Shown here piece after piece: positions 9,238-17,593 of a stretch of 34,125 nucleotides of DNA. Location: the NCBI GenBank assembly GCA_050290265.1, contig JBNKHI010000040.1:1-34125 (forward strand), in the 5' to 3' direction. The translations under genes and the position numbers were made by a program. The DNA comes from JBNKFV01 sp050290265 (GTDB lineage Bacteria > Pseudomonadota > Gammaproteobacteria > Pseudomonadales > Cellvibrionaceae). Under the pieces are notes generated by a model, which saw nothing but the letters and a program-made list of their open reading frames with translations, was not told the origin of the DNA and made no database searches. Position 1 is the stretch's first letter. The number at the start of each line of letters is the position of its first letter.

Positions 9238-9492
9238 TCGCCGGGTGGGCATGATATTCCCGAAGCCAAAATTCGTGAGCGCTGGACCGGCGCTATTCAT
9301 AATATGTTGGGTTTACTTCCCCGGTGCGTCGCAGTGCGTGTGTTTGACAACTCAGAACCCTCTGACAGCGCCGGCCCTAAACCGGTTTGTCTATTTTCGC
9401 TGATGCGAGATGGGTTTGGTTCATTGCTTGTTGATCCAAGGCCCGAATGGGCCAAGCCTTTGGCCAGTGCTGTTATCAAATCACGGCTATAA
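9238..9492 (+). pseudogene. C-terminal remnant of a zeta-toxin-like P-loop kinase gene
   Basis: Starting 17 bases after hrpB, one frame encodes about 83 residues beginning PGGHDIPEAKIRERW and continuing through LLPRCVAVRVFDNSEPSD to the TAA at 9492. GGHD-P-x-KI-R-R followed by a VFDNS motif is the C-terminal signature of the zeta toxin / UDP-GlcNAc-kinase-like AAA family (usually about 190 residues). The P-loop and lid portions are absent. Upstream in this frame there is only hrpB read out of frame, so no start or nucleotide-binding site remains. I read it as a truncated relic; the family assignment rests on motif memory, not a search. Confidence 0.65.
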
Positions 9493-9753
9493 ATAGCGGC
9501 ATTTTTATAGTCGTGATACACCACAGAAAAATGTTGCGAGCCAAGGTTCTGTAGCCTTGTTCAGGTTATGTTAGCGGGGTGTGGTTGCTGGAATGAAAAT
9601 AGAGAGAGGAGCGGGACTAAATCTAAAACACCCAAGAGAAGTAACAGAATAATAAGAAACTGGAATCATCTGTCAGTTCAGGTCTGTGCGAATACATCTT
9701 GCCAGGCCAGTGATATTAAATTTGCCCCACTGTAGCTTAAAAAAGTCCCTATT
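9493..9753. other. Intergenic, no feature recognised
   Basis: About 260 bases between the kinase remnant and the end of the catabolic operon. No reading frame with a start and ribosome-binding site and no hairpin with a T-run was found, so a terminator for the operon is not apparent. Confidence 0.5.
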
Positions 9754-10725
9754 TTATATTTTTTGTTCTACAACTTTTTGGTCAATAACCCCGAATGGGT
9801 TCTGTAGTTCAGGCGACGTTGCTTGCATTTTCACGGTGTCACCAAAACTCATGAAGGGTGTAGACGCTGTGCCGGAATCTATCGTTTCGATACCGCGTCG
9901 TTCGGCGATACAGGTAGAACCAACCTCTCGATAGTTTTCATTTGAAACTGTCCCCGATCCTAGAATAGTGCCGGCGCAAAGATCACGGGTCGCAGCAGCA
10001 TGGGCAATTAATTCATGAAAGCCATACGCCATTACACCGCCATAAGCGTTACCAAAGCGTTCGCCATTCCAGTCTACAACCAGGTTTAGGTGTACGCGTC
10101 CTTCGCGCCAGAACGCGCCTAGTTCATCCGGTGTCAGCGCAATAGGGGCAGCGGAACAAGCTGGTTTTGCCTGCACCCAACCAAAGCCTGTTTTCATTTC
10201 CGGTACAGCAAGTGTGCGCAATGACCAGTCGTTTAGCAAAATAATGAGTTTGATGTGGCTCAGCGCATCGTCAGCACTGGTCCCCATGGGAACGTCGTCT
10301 GTGATAACTGCGAATTCGCCCTCAAAATCAATACCGTGTGCTTCGCTTGTAAAAGGTACGTCAGCAGTTGCACTAAAAAACTGGTGTGACATTCCCTGAT
10401 ACATGAGCGGCTTCGTCAACTGTTTCGGTTCAAAACCGAAAGCTTTGTCCATTAAGTCGCCGTGACTTTTAAACGCTGAACCATCCAGCCACTGCCATGC
10501 TCTGGGTAAGGGAGCCATATACTCTACCAAAGCTGTGCTAGTACCTTTACCTTGTTCAAGGTCCTTAGCAATAGCGTTGAGGACTGGCTCACTAATTGCC
10601 CAGTTGTCCAGAGCGGTTTGCAACGTTGGAATGTGTTCTGGAGCAAAAATGTATCTCTGCCCATCGCTTGAAATAACGGCCAGCGCGCCATCGCGAGTCC
10701 CGTTGTTTATCGTTGCCAGTTTCAT
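9754..10725 (-). CDS. Fumarylacetoacetate hydrolase family protein
   Basis: Last gene of the catabolic operon. FAH-family enzymes hydrolyse C-C bonds in acylpyruvate or fumarylacetoacetate-type ring-cleavage products using a divalent metal. The 323 residues include an N-terminal FAH_N-like segment and the catalytic fold. GIDFEGEFAVI supplies metal-binding Glu135 and Glu137, and Asp166 in LLNDWS is the next ligand. QAKPACSAAPIALTPDELG and AGTILGSGTVSNEN are family signatures. AGGAAG precedes the ATG by about eight bases. The gene follows the cyclase gene by about 30 bases. It probably yields two small acids for central metabolism from the upstream steps; the exact substrate is unknown. Confidence 0.9.
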   Translation of the reverse strand: MKLATINNGTRDGALAVISSDGQRYIFAPEHIPTLQTALDNWAISEPVLNAIAKDLEQGKGTSTALVEYMAPLPRAWQWLDGSAFKSHGDLMDKAFGFEPKQLTKPLMYQGMSHQFFSATADVPFTSEAHGIDFEGEFAVITDDVPMGTSADDALSHIKLIILLNDWSLRTLAVPEMKTGFGWVQAKPACSAAPIALTPDELGAFWREGRVHLNLVVDWNGERFGNAYGGVMAYGFHELIAHAAATRDLCAGTILGSGTVSNENYREVGSTCIAERRGIETIDSGTASTPFMSFGDTVKMQATSPELQNPFGVIDQKVVEQKI

Positions 10726-10755
10726 AAACAGCTTCCTGTAAATAGGTTGTAAATG

Positions 10756-11534
10756 TTAGTCCTCAATAATAGCAACGGCGCGCGTCCATCCGGCAGAGCC
10801 GCCTCGCACCTTATGAGGAAAACAGGCGATGGTATAACCATAGGGGGGGAGGGCTTCGAGGTTGTGCATTTTTTCCAGGTGGCAATAGCCTATTTCCAGA
10901 CCGGCCTTGTGGCCTTCCCAAATTAGCGAGTTATCCCCGGTTTCGGCTACACGTTTGGCGGTATGACTAAAGGGGGCATCCCAAGACCAAGCGTCTGTCC
11001 CGGTTACACGAACGCCGCGCTCCAATAAGTACATGGTCGCGGCATAGCCCATACCGCAGCCAATATTGCAAAAATCAGGATCGCCAACTGCAGCGCCCGC
11101 TGCGGTATTGACCAAGACTATGTCCATAGGTTGTAGCTCATACCCAATACGTTTTAGCTCAGCTTCAACATCTTCAGCAGTCACTACATAGCCATTTTCA
11201 AAGTGGCGAAAGTCAAGTTTTACGCCGGGGCGAAAGCACCAATCTAACGGTACTTCGTCAATGGTAATTGCACGTTCACCATTGTTCATGGTCGGGTGGA
11301 AGTGCCATGGGGCATCCAAGTGTGTACCATTGTGAGTGGTGAGTTTTACGGTTTCCGCAGCGGCAAAGCCTTTGCCGCCAGGAAACTCTTCTGCAGAAAC
11401 GCCCGGAAAAAATGGTTGGCTTCGGGAACTGTTTCTTCGTGTGTCTGGTAAGTAATCTCCGGCCGCATAAAGGGTGGGTCGGTGATGACGTCATTTTCCA
11501 GATAAATCGATAAATCAATAAATTTACGTGGCAT
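10756..11534 (-). CDS. Cyclase family (kynurenine-formamidase-like) hydrolase, frame interrupted at a T-run
   Basis: Two overlapping frames together encode a complete 259-residue cyclase/formamidase-type metal hydrolase. The first frame (ATG 11534, MPRKFIDLSIYLENDV) continues to EANHFF at residues 39-43. The second resumes with PGVSAEEFPGG and contains the metal motif HNGTHLDAPWH, then VLVNTAAGAAVGD and the C-terminal KVRGGSAGWTRAVAI. The join falls at six T (minus strand, 11412-11407), and a -1 shift there restores the frame exactly. The unshifted product is 62 residues and lacks the metal site. The run T-TTT-TTC fits a slippery heptamer, but a base lost from a seven-T run or a sequencing error is equally possible. 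The stop of the preceding hydrolase gene is seven bases upstream, so it belongs to the operon. Confidence 0.85.
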
Positions 11535-11541
11535 TCTCTAT

Positions 11542-12702
11542 TTACCCCAATTTACCGCCTAAGGTTTGAGCGAACCAGTCGGCGATATAGTCGCAACCGA
11601 AACTCATATTATCTGCGCCTACGTGCTCGACGCCGCCTTCGCGTTCGGTAAATATTTTAAGTTTGCGGTTCGGTGAATTGACGAGTTGATCGTAACTTTG
11701 TTGCGCGTAATCGAGACTGATTTGTCGGTCTTTTGCGCCGTGGGTGACCAGAAAGGGGACTTTAATCTTTTCCATTACGCCATTCAGGTTCATACCTTCT
11801 GCTTTGGCAAAAAAGTCATCCATATTGTCTGCGCCGAAAACCCACATAACATGTGACCAGTAATGTGGAACCGGGTTTTCACCTTCTCGTTTTAAGCGTT
11901 TTTGTTGCACTTCGGCCCAATTGTGATTGGCACCCCAAACTGCGCCAGACGCAAATCGCGGTTCGAAAGCCACCGCTCGTGGGGCAAAGTGGCCACCCAA
12001 GGATATGCCCGTCATGCCCAGGCGCTTGGTATCAACGTCAGGTTGCTGTTCTAGCCAATCCACTGCTTTCGATGCCCAGACTTCGCTGTTTGATACGGCG
12101 GGAAGGCCGTAGGTGCGCAGTGTCTCGCCGGTGCCCGGTTGGTCAACACAAAGGGTAGAAATGCCGCGCTTAGCTAATGCTTGAGGGAGGTTAGACCAGT
12201 AAAGCATTTCCTTGCAGCTATCCAGACCGTTACAGTAAACGACGGTAGGTTTTGCTCCTTCGCCTGGTGCACGAACATAGAGTGCTGGCATTGTGCCGCC
12301 ATCTGCCAAGGGAATCTCGACGCGCTCACAATTGTCCTGGCTGAGGGTTATGCTTTTCTGAAAACAGTCTTGGGCTCGGTTCCATGTTTCTGTGCGGTTA
12401 GGGTGACCCTGGCCCTGCATTCTTTCTGCTACCATCAGGTAAAGTGCGGCGCGCTTCAGTTTGGTGCCTGCGGAAAAATAACAACCGGAAGCTTCGTCTT
12501 CATTGGCCAGGCTAATGAGTTTGTCAGCCATTTTTACCCACTGTGTGAGAAATTCAGCCGTGCCAGCGTCGTCACCGTTTTCGGCAGCTTCGCGCAGCGG
12601 TTGACACATGTCGATGATTTCGCCGATTTTTGCTCCACTCTCAACCGCAATGGATACGGACAAGTTCCAAACGTAGTTGGGAAAGTATTCAAATAATGCC
12701 AT
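11542..12702 (-). CDS. Alpha/beta hydrolase related to 2,6-dihydroxypseudooxynicotine hydrolase
   Basis: A 386-residue hydrolase with an N-terminal helical cap (about 1-120) and a C-terminal alpha/beta-hydrolase core. Nucleophile Ser234 lies in GISLGG, Asp325 in HGAKDRQ and His360 in GVEHVGADN. Glu165 in NGLDSCKEMLYW corresponds in position to the catalytic Glu of the nicotine-pathway C-C hydrolase. That family cleaves the bond between an aromatic or enol ring and a ketone side chain (retro-Claisen type). The gene starts two bases after the stop of the extradiol dioxygenase gene, so translational coupling is likely. In this operon it probably splits the ring-opened beta-diketone. A simple esterase role cannot be excluded. 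Confidence 0.87.
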   Translation of the reverse strand: MALFEYFPNYVWNLSVSIAVESGAKIGEIIDMCQPLREAAENGDDAGTAEFLTQWVKMADKLISLANEDEASGCYFSAGTKLKRAALYLMVAERMQGQGHPNRTETWNRAQDCFQKSITLSQDNCERVEIPLADGGTMPALYVRAPGEGAKPTVVYCNGLDSCKEMLYWSNLPQALAKRGISTLCVDQPGTGETLRTYGLPAVSNSEVWASKAVDWLEQQPDVDTKRLGMTGISLGGHFAPRAVAFEPRFASGAVWGANHNWAEVQQKRLKREGENPVPHYWSHVMWVFGADNMDDFFAKAEGMNLNGVMEKIKVPFLVTHGAKDRQISLDYAQQSYDQLVNSPNRKLKIFTEREGGVEHVGADNMSFGCDYIADWFAQTLGGKLG

Positions 12703-12704
12703 GT

Positions 12705-13607
12705 TTAAACCTCTAGTTGTTTGAATAGTCCGGGATTCGGTTCGGAGCGCGGCATAGTGCTTGGCCCGCCTTTACCCACGCCCCATTGATCCATTACCTG
12801 CTTGGAAGGAGTGTAGACCGTAGCTTCCCAGGTTGCGTCATCTACTTTTTCGAGTTCTGCGGTGTACTCAACCACAAATCCGTTTGGCGTGACGAAATAG
12901 CTAAATGTATTGTTGCCGGCGGTATGTCGCCCAGGGCCCCAGGCAATATCAATGTCGTTGTTTTTGAGTCGGTGAGATCCGCGCATCATATCGTCGATTG
13001 TGGGCATGTCGTAAGCGACGTGATCAAGGCAGGGAGGTCCCGGCAAAATCGCAATACGGTGGTGCCATTCATTGCAGCGCAAAAAGCACATAAAGTCGCC
13101 TAACCAGTCTGAGACTTTGAAGCCCAGAGTGTCAGTAAAAAAGGCTACCATTGCCTTGTGATCTGGAGAATGCAATACAACATGGCTGACGCGTTCTGGA
13201 ATGGCATCCCAGTGGTTCAGCGACGTTACTTTCCGAGTCTGCACGCCGCTGGATATTTCCATCATGATCCCATCTGGCGAGAAAAAGCGAAAACCATATC
13301 CGCCTCCAGGTTGTGTTAGCGTTCCTGGCTCAGAAATAATTTTGGCGCCTGATGTGCGTACTTTTTCAGCCAGTGCGTCCACGTCCTGTTTGGTTGCAGC
13401 GGCGAAAGCGATGACGTCAACACGGTTTTCCTCTGCGGGACGAATTCTTACTACGTGATGCTCCGCAGACGCTGCCGCTGAAAAATATACCGCGCCATCG
13501 TGTTCGCCTACTTCGTTAAGTTTCCAAACCTCATTGTAAAACTGTCTTTCTTCATCAAATTTTTCTACGCCATAGCCTACATAGCGCACGTCGATTACTT
13601 TGCTCAT
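12705..13607 (-). CDS. VOC-family extradiol ring-cleavage dioxygenase
   Basis: A type I extradiol dioxygenase: two tandem vicinal-oxygen-chelate modules, the second holding Fe(II). The 300 residues match the BphC/HsaC class. The 2-His-1-carboxylate triad reads as His142 (RVSHVVLHS), His196 (CLDHVAYDM) and Glu247 (GFVVEYTAELE); WGPGRHTAGNN supplies the conserved His228, and His182/183 lie near the site. It would open a catechol-like ring made by the monooxygenase encoded just upstream. The ATG at 13607 has a TAGG element before it. About 60 bases separate it from the monooxygenase stop. Confidence 0.92.
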   Translation of the reverse strand: MSKVIDVRYVGYGVEKFDEERQFYNEVWKLNEVGEHDGAVYFSAAASAEHHVVRIRPAEENRVDVIAFAAATKQDVDALAEKVRTSGAKIISEPGTLTQPGGGYGFRFFSPDGIMMEISSGVQTRKVTSLNHWDAIPERVSHVVLHSPDHKAMVAFFTDTLGFKVSDWLGDFMCFLRCNEWHHRIAILPGPPCLDHVAYDMPTIDDMMRGSHRLKNNDIDIAWGPGRHTAGNNTFSYFVTPNGFVVEYTAELEKVDDATWEATVYTPSKQVMDQWGVGKGGPSTMPRSEPNPGLFKQLEV

Positions 13608-13669
13608 AGATTGAACCTATCTAGTAAAAACGAGGGCGGTGCGCTGGTGTTTTGCGCACCAAAAGTGAA

Positions 13670-14785
13670 TTAAATGGGCTGTGCGACAACGTTAAACATC
13701 GCTTGGGTCGCTTCGGCATTGTTGACTAAAGGCCCTTTGCCTAATTGACCGAAACAGATGGCAACAGAAGATTCAACGATGTACTTGCAGCGCTCAAATC
13801 GGCGATTGCGATAGGCTTGAAAAGCTTCCTCGGGAGTCGTGGCTTGTTCGAGCTCTTCTGCGAGTACTAAACCGTCTTCAATGGCCATGCCTGCGCCTTG
13901 GCCCAGGTGTGGCGTAGTGCCATGTACGGCATCGCCCACTAATACCACCCGGCCTTTGTGCCAGTCGCCGTATAGCATATGCCATTCCAGAGGTTTGTAG
14001 ACGACTTCGTTATCGTCAGTGATCTCTTCAGCCATAGCCTGTATTCTCGGGCAAGCTTGGGTAAGCTTTGCGCGCATGGCGGCAGCCAGGCCTTCGCGTG
14101 GATAGCGTGGATTTCCGGGTTCCGCTGTAGTGATGTACATATAGATCTTGTCGTTCGAAAGGGGGACTAACCCGGTGCCCACAGCACCTTCAAAAATCTG
14201 TATACAATCGAGCTCAGGCGGACGTGGAAAATTGTAGCGCCAAACGGATTGTCCGGTAAATTCAGGCTCTTTTGCCTCCGGTAATATTCGGTGTCGCGTA
14301 TCAGAATAGAGTCCGTCTGCGCCAACCACCAAATCATAACTACCCGTTTCACCATTACTGAATTCTACGGTTACCTGATTTTCGCTGTCTTTTAGCGTTT
14401 TAATTGTTACCCCAAGCCGTATGGTTGCACCGGCAGCTTTTGCGTTTTCGCCTAACACTTTATGCAAGGCTGGGCGACCCACACCCACGATGGCGGGATA
14501 GCCCTCTGCAAGTTTTGGTGCGGGAATTTTGGCGGCTAACGTACCGTCCGGCGTATAGATTTCGGTGAAATCGCAGCCAAACCCGGCATCCAGATAGTCA
14601 TCTAAAATACCGAGTTCAGAAACTGCCCGAATAACATTGCTTTGTTGAATAATGCCAACGCCGTAGACACTCCAATCCGGGTCTTTTTCAATGACTTCAA
14701 CGGTAAAGTTTTTTCTGCGTAAGGCAATAGCGGTAGTAAGGCCGCCGATACCACCGCCGACCACGAGAATATTGAGGTTGTTCAT
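13670..14785 (-). CDS. FAD-dependent aromatic monooxygenase (class A flavoprotein hydroxylase)
   Basis: First gene of the catabolic operon. Class A hydroxylases use NAD(P)H and O2 to add a hydroxyl group to a phenolic ring. Visible motifs: the N-terminal dinucleotide fold GGGIGG (residues 10-15), DLVVGADG (DG motif) and GRVVLVGDAVHGTTPHLGQG, with the flavin-ribityl-binding Asp at about 285. An upstream GTG (14794) would add three residues, but it overlaps AAGGTG, a good ribosome-binding site eight bases before the ATG at 14785, so the ATG is preferred (371 residues). No transmembrane segment. It likely creates the diol cut by the dioxygenase next door. Substrate unknown; relatives include salicylate, 6-hydroxynicotinate and flavonoid hydroxylases. 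Confidence 0.93.
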   Translation of the reverse strand: MNNLNILVVGGGIGGLTTAIALRRKNFTVEVIEKDPDWSVYGVGIIQQSNVIRAVSELGILDDYLDAGFGCDFTEIYTPDGTLAAKIPAPKLAEGYPAIVGVGRPALHKVLGENAKAAGATIRLGVTIKTLKDSENQVTVEFSNGETGSYDLVVGADGLYSDTRHRILPEAKEPEFTGQSVWRYNFPRPPELDCIQIFEGAVGTGLVPLSNDKIYMYITTAEPGNPRYPREGLAAAMRAKLTQACPRIQAMAEEITDDNEVVYKPLEWHMLYGDWHKGRVVLVGDAVHGTTPHLGQGAGMAIEDGLVLAEELEQATTPEEAFQAYRNRRFERCKYIVESSVAICFGQLGKGPLVNNAEATQAMFNVVAQPI

Positions 14786-14817
14786 GAGATGCACCTTATT
14801 CAGCCAGTAGGTTTACC

Positions 14818-14828
14818 CACTGACAGTG
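14818..14828. repeat. CACTG-A-CAGTG palindrome in the monooxygenase leader
   Basis: A perfect 5+1+5 inverted repeat 33-43 bases before the monooxygenase start and downstream of the direct-repeat promoter region. It could be an operator near the transcription start; there is no T-run, so it is not a terminator. Confidence 0.4.
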
Positions 14829-14847
14829 TTATTTTGAGCATAACTAT

Positions 14848-14882
14848 AAAGTGATTATATTGATTTTAGAAAGTGATTATAT
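14848..14882 (-). promoter_or_regulatory. Direct repeat with two TATAAT boxes, promoter/operator of the catabolic operon
   Basis: The 13-base unit AAAGTGATTATAT (plus-strand reading) occurs at 14848-14860 and identically at 14870-14882, a 22-base period close to two helical turns. On the operon strand each copy contains a perfect TATAAT (14859-14854 and 14881-14876). No -35 match precedes either box, so activation by the LysR protein encoded immediately upstream is plausible. ATAA-N5-TTAT, with T-N11-A-like symmetry, overlaps the downstream copy. Confidence 0.6.
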
Positions 14883-14901
14883 TTATTGGTAAGCATAAGA
14901 A

Positions 14902-15816
14902 TTATTTATAGTTAGAGATGTTTAACTCACGCATTTGGTTAATTAACCATTGGAGCCCTGTGTCGTTTTGTCTGGATACATGGTATTGAGCCATCTCTCG
15001 AATATCAGGGAAGCTGAAAGGTAATTCGGCAATAGCAATGGGTAGCCGTTGTTGAAATACGCGGGCTAGCTTTTCATGCATGACTGTTACTTTAGTAGTA
15101 TTCACGACCATTTCAGGGGCCAGCAAAAAAGAGGCTACGCTCATTTCAATACGCCGTTTTATGCCTCGTTGGCGCATATGGCTTTCTCCGATTGTAGGTG
15201 CTGAATTTATGCCGATGTCGACAACGACATGCCCAGCCGTATAAAACGCTTCTTCTGATAACATGTCAGATTGAAAAATTGGGTTGCGCGAGCAGCCAAC
15301 TGCCACGTATTTGTCAGTGAAGAGCAGCTCGGCGGGGTGGCCTGGGGACATATGCCTTTCCGGCACTATAATCAAATCCAGGTTTCCTTGGTCGAGCTGT
15401 TGTTGGGCCAACTCTGATTGTGGAATGCAATTAATAATGATCCCAGGTGCTATTGCTCCAAGTCGCTGAACAAGTTGGGGGAATACTACTGCAAACACAT
15501 AATCTGAAGCTGACACTTTAAAGTGCCGTTCTGATGTCGGCGGGTCGAACTGGGTCGCATCGAACATGAGTGAATCTACATCACGAAGCAATGTTTTCAG
15601 CGGTTCCTGCAAACGCAAGGCCGTCGCAGTAGGGATCATTTTTTTGCCGTGCATGACAAATAAAGCGTCATTAAGGCTTCCTCTGAGCCTGGCCAAGGCC
15701 GCGCTCATCGCTGGCTGGCTAATGTGAAGGCGTTCAGCTGCGCGGGTCACACTGCGCTCTTCCAAAAGTGTATCCAGAGCAATGAGCAGATTGAGATCCA
15801 GATTTTTAAAGCGCAT
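14902..15816 (-). CDS. LysR-family transcriptional regulator, NodD-like subgroup
   Basis: Predicted activator of the adjacent catabolic operon. The N-terminus MRFKNLDLNLLIALDTLLEE closely resembles NodD-type regulators, followed by the winged-helix segment SVTRAAERLHISQPAMSAAL (about 20-40). The substrate-binding domain spans about 90-300. The frame extends upstream to a TTG at 15831, but the conserved MRFK begins at the ATG of 15816, with AGG eight bases before it, giving 304 residues. It is transcribed in the same direction as the operon, with only the 116-base promoter gap between. NodD-like members often sense phenolic or flavonoid compounds; that is a family expectation, not shown here. 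Confidence 0.93.
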   Translation of the reverse strand: MRFKNLDLNLLIALDTLLEERSVTRAAERLHISQPAMSAALARLRGSLNDALFVMHGKKMIPTATALRLQEPLKTLLRDVDSLMFDATQFDPPTSERHFKVSASDYVFAVVFPQLVQRLGAIAPGIIINCIPQSELAQQQLDQGNLDLIIVPERHMSPGHPAELLFTDKYVAVGCSRNPIFQSDMLSEEAFYTAGHVVVDIGINSAPTIGESHMRQRGIKRRIEMSVASFLLAPEMVVNTTKVTVMHEKLARVFQQRLPIAIAELPFSFPDIREMAQYHVSRQNDTGLQWLINQMRELNISNYK

Positions 15817-16121
15817 TGGTAGGCCTATCAACAGAAGGAATAATTTGCGGGATTACAAGGCCAATACGCACATCGGTAATAGGGGGGGAGAGTAGGGTGT
15901 GCGGTAGTTTAGCCATAGAAGTATTCTGCTTGCTTCGGGTTAGCCAGTAAAACACTTGTGGAATAAACGTCGGCAATGCCTGGCCAGTATCGTGCAGAGC
16001 ATAACACTATTAACTACAGGCTCGCCAAGGTGGTGGTGGGAATTAAGACGTTAAATGGCTTCACAAACGCCTTGGTGCAGAAGCATGCACCACAAGGCTG
16101 TCTACGTGAACCAGTGTACAG
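15817..16121. other. Intergenic between the LysR and AraC regulator genes
   Basis: About 305 bases with no supported gene. It should contain the lysR promoter (minus strand); no clear -35/-10 pair was identified. A hairpin at 16069-16098 lies just behind the AraC gene. Confidence 0.5.
16069..16098 (-). terminator. Hairpin downstream of the AraC-family gene
   Basis: GCCTTG+GTGCA (16069-16079) pairs with TGCAC+CAAGGC (16086-16098) around a six-base loop with a two-base bulge. It begins 24 bases after the AraC-family stop codon. The run following on the minus strand is only GTTTGTG, so termination would be weak. Confidence 0.4.
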
Positions 16122-17081
16122 TTAAGAACCGGTAACTCGAGATTCACTAGGGCTCACGCTGTAGATTTTTTTGAAGCGGCGGCTGAAATGGTTCGGATCA
16201 TTAAACCCCCATGAGTAAGCAATTGACGAAATACTTCTATTGGCCATGGACGGATTCATCAGGTCGCGACGACAGCGGTTGAGGCGCTGCTCGAGTATAT
16301 ATTGTGCAGCGGTAGTGCCAGTACCATTAAATAGCCAGTGTAAGTAGCGCAGCGAAATTCTGTTTTCAGTGGCTACCTGTTCAAGAGTGAGATTAGAGTT
16401 GCCAAGGTTCTCATTAATATAATGCTTAACCATTTCCAACTGGCCTAGTCGTATTGAGGCCTCTTCAGTAGCAGGCTTTTCGCCCAGTGCACAAACCAGC
16501 AAGGCGACCGTTGCCTCTGATAATGCGTCACCGTCCAACGAGATATTCTGTAATTCTTTATTGGACAAAGACGTCAGGTGCGATTTTAAGAGGGCCGCAG
16601 AGGGCGTTGTGGATGATATTTTTCGCGATATGGAATGCCAGGAATTGGGAACCCAGTTTTTTAAGCGCTGCAACGGCAGGGTGATCGATATTTTGTGCAG
16701 GCGTTCTTGAACATCAAATACCATGCGCTGGGTATTGTCCCAAATAAAAATATCACCTGCTTGCAACAGATATTCCCGCTCACAAAACTTCATTCTCTCT
16801 AAGCCATCCAGTACAAGTTGGATAGTGAGTTTTTCCGAGTTATTTTGGGAAATGTTTCTTGCGGTTCTGTCGGCGGCACAAGGGTCGCAGATACACTGAG
16901 TAACGCTCATGCCATCGAATTGCTGAGTGGTTAGCACGGCAGAAAACGAGGATCTTTCTTTTGGCCTTAATGCCCAGCTACCAAAGGTAGTGTTGAGAAC
17001 ATCTTCCCATGCACCAATAACATCATTAGCTGCATAGTTGTCAGACCGCCATTGGACTACATCAAGTTTTTCTCTAGACAT
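16122..17081 (-). CDS. AraC-family transcriptional regulator (FeaR-like)
   Basis: A 319-residue regulator. The N-terminal half (about 20-190) fits the AraC-binding-2 domain found in FeaR-type regulators. The C-terminal double helix-turn-helix spans about 215-315 with NLTLEQVATENRISLRYLHW and the signature SISSIAYSWGFNDPNHFSRR followed by FKKIYSVSPSE. AAGGG stands about eight bases before the ATG. It is divergent from the glyoxalase-cupin-dld genes across a 510-base gap and may control those, the catabolic operon, or both. FeaR relatives respond to aromatic amine or aldehyde catabolism, which fits the neighbourhood but is inference. Confidence 0.9.
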   Translation of the reverse strand: MSREKLDVVQWRSDNYAANDVIGAWEDVLNTTFGSWALRPKERSSFSAVLTTQQFDGMSVTQCICDPCAADRTARNISQNNSEKLTIQLVLDGLERMKFCEREYLLQAGDIFIWDNTQRMVFDVQERLHKISITLPLQRLKNWVPNSWHSISRKISSTTPSAALLKSHLTSLSNKELQNISLDGDALSEATVALLVCALGEKPATEEASIRLGQLEMVKHYINENLGNSNLTLEQVATENRISLRYLHWLFNGTGTTAAQYILEQRLNRCRRDLMNPSMANRSISSIAYSWGFNDPNHFSRRFKKIYSVSPSESRVTGS

Positions 17082-17593
17082 TTTACAACCCTTACTGTCG
17101 TTTTATTATAATTCGGGTAGCTGTCGATATAGCTCTATTTACAATAGAATCTCCGCAAAAAATATACAAGTTTTTCCTAATGAAAAGTGCTGCGAACCTG
17201 TGCTTATGGTTTCCATATAGCAATAAATGCTTAAGACAACTATCTAACGCATAAAAATATTAAAGAGCCACTTATTTTTTCATATGTCATGTATAGGAAA
17301 TTTCAATAATACCGTTCTTTTACACCTGTCGCGTACCCTCAAAACCGCATCTCTCTGTCTGTAATCCACGCTTATTGTTAGTCATGCATCTTTAAATGCT
17401 TATAGCGCAGGCTACCATTCTGTGACTCTAACATTATAAGGGTCCAGATTTGGTTGCAATATATAGAATCAATATTTGCATTTTCAGACTAGTGAGATTG
17501 CATTGCAGGCAATGTTAGAAATAAAGATGTAGTTGTATCTTTAATTGGTCGTTGCCCTTTGGGGCTGCTAATGAAAATGTTGGGGTGATTAGA
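17082..17593. other. AT-rich divergent regulatory region, AraC gene / glyoxalase gene
   Basis: About 510 bases with no supported gene, separating divergent units. It holds a small dyad TATGG-TTT-CCATA (17205-17217) and CATTGC-AG-GCAATG (17501-17514). TTGCAA at 17454 could be a -35 box, but the following -10 is poor. The size suggests a regulated promoter with several protein sites. Confidence 0.5.
17501..17514. promoter_or_regulatory. CATTGC-AG-GCAATG operator-like dyad upstream of the glyoxalase gene
   Basis: Perfect six-base arms with a two-base spacer lie 80 bases before the preferred start of the glyoxalase gene. The compact dyad resembles a regulator site; which protein binds is unknown, and the AraC-family product encoded divergently is a candidate. 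Confidence 0.4.

Noticed and set aside
15817..15831. TTG start adding five residues to the LysR protein
   Set aside because: The NodD-like N-terminus begins at MRFK, with a suitable AGG element before that ATG.
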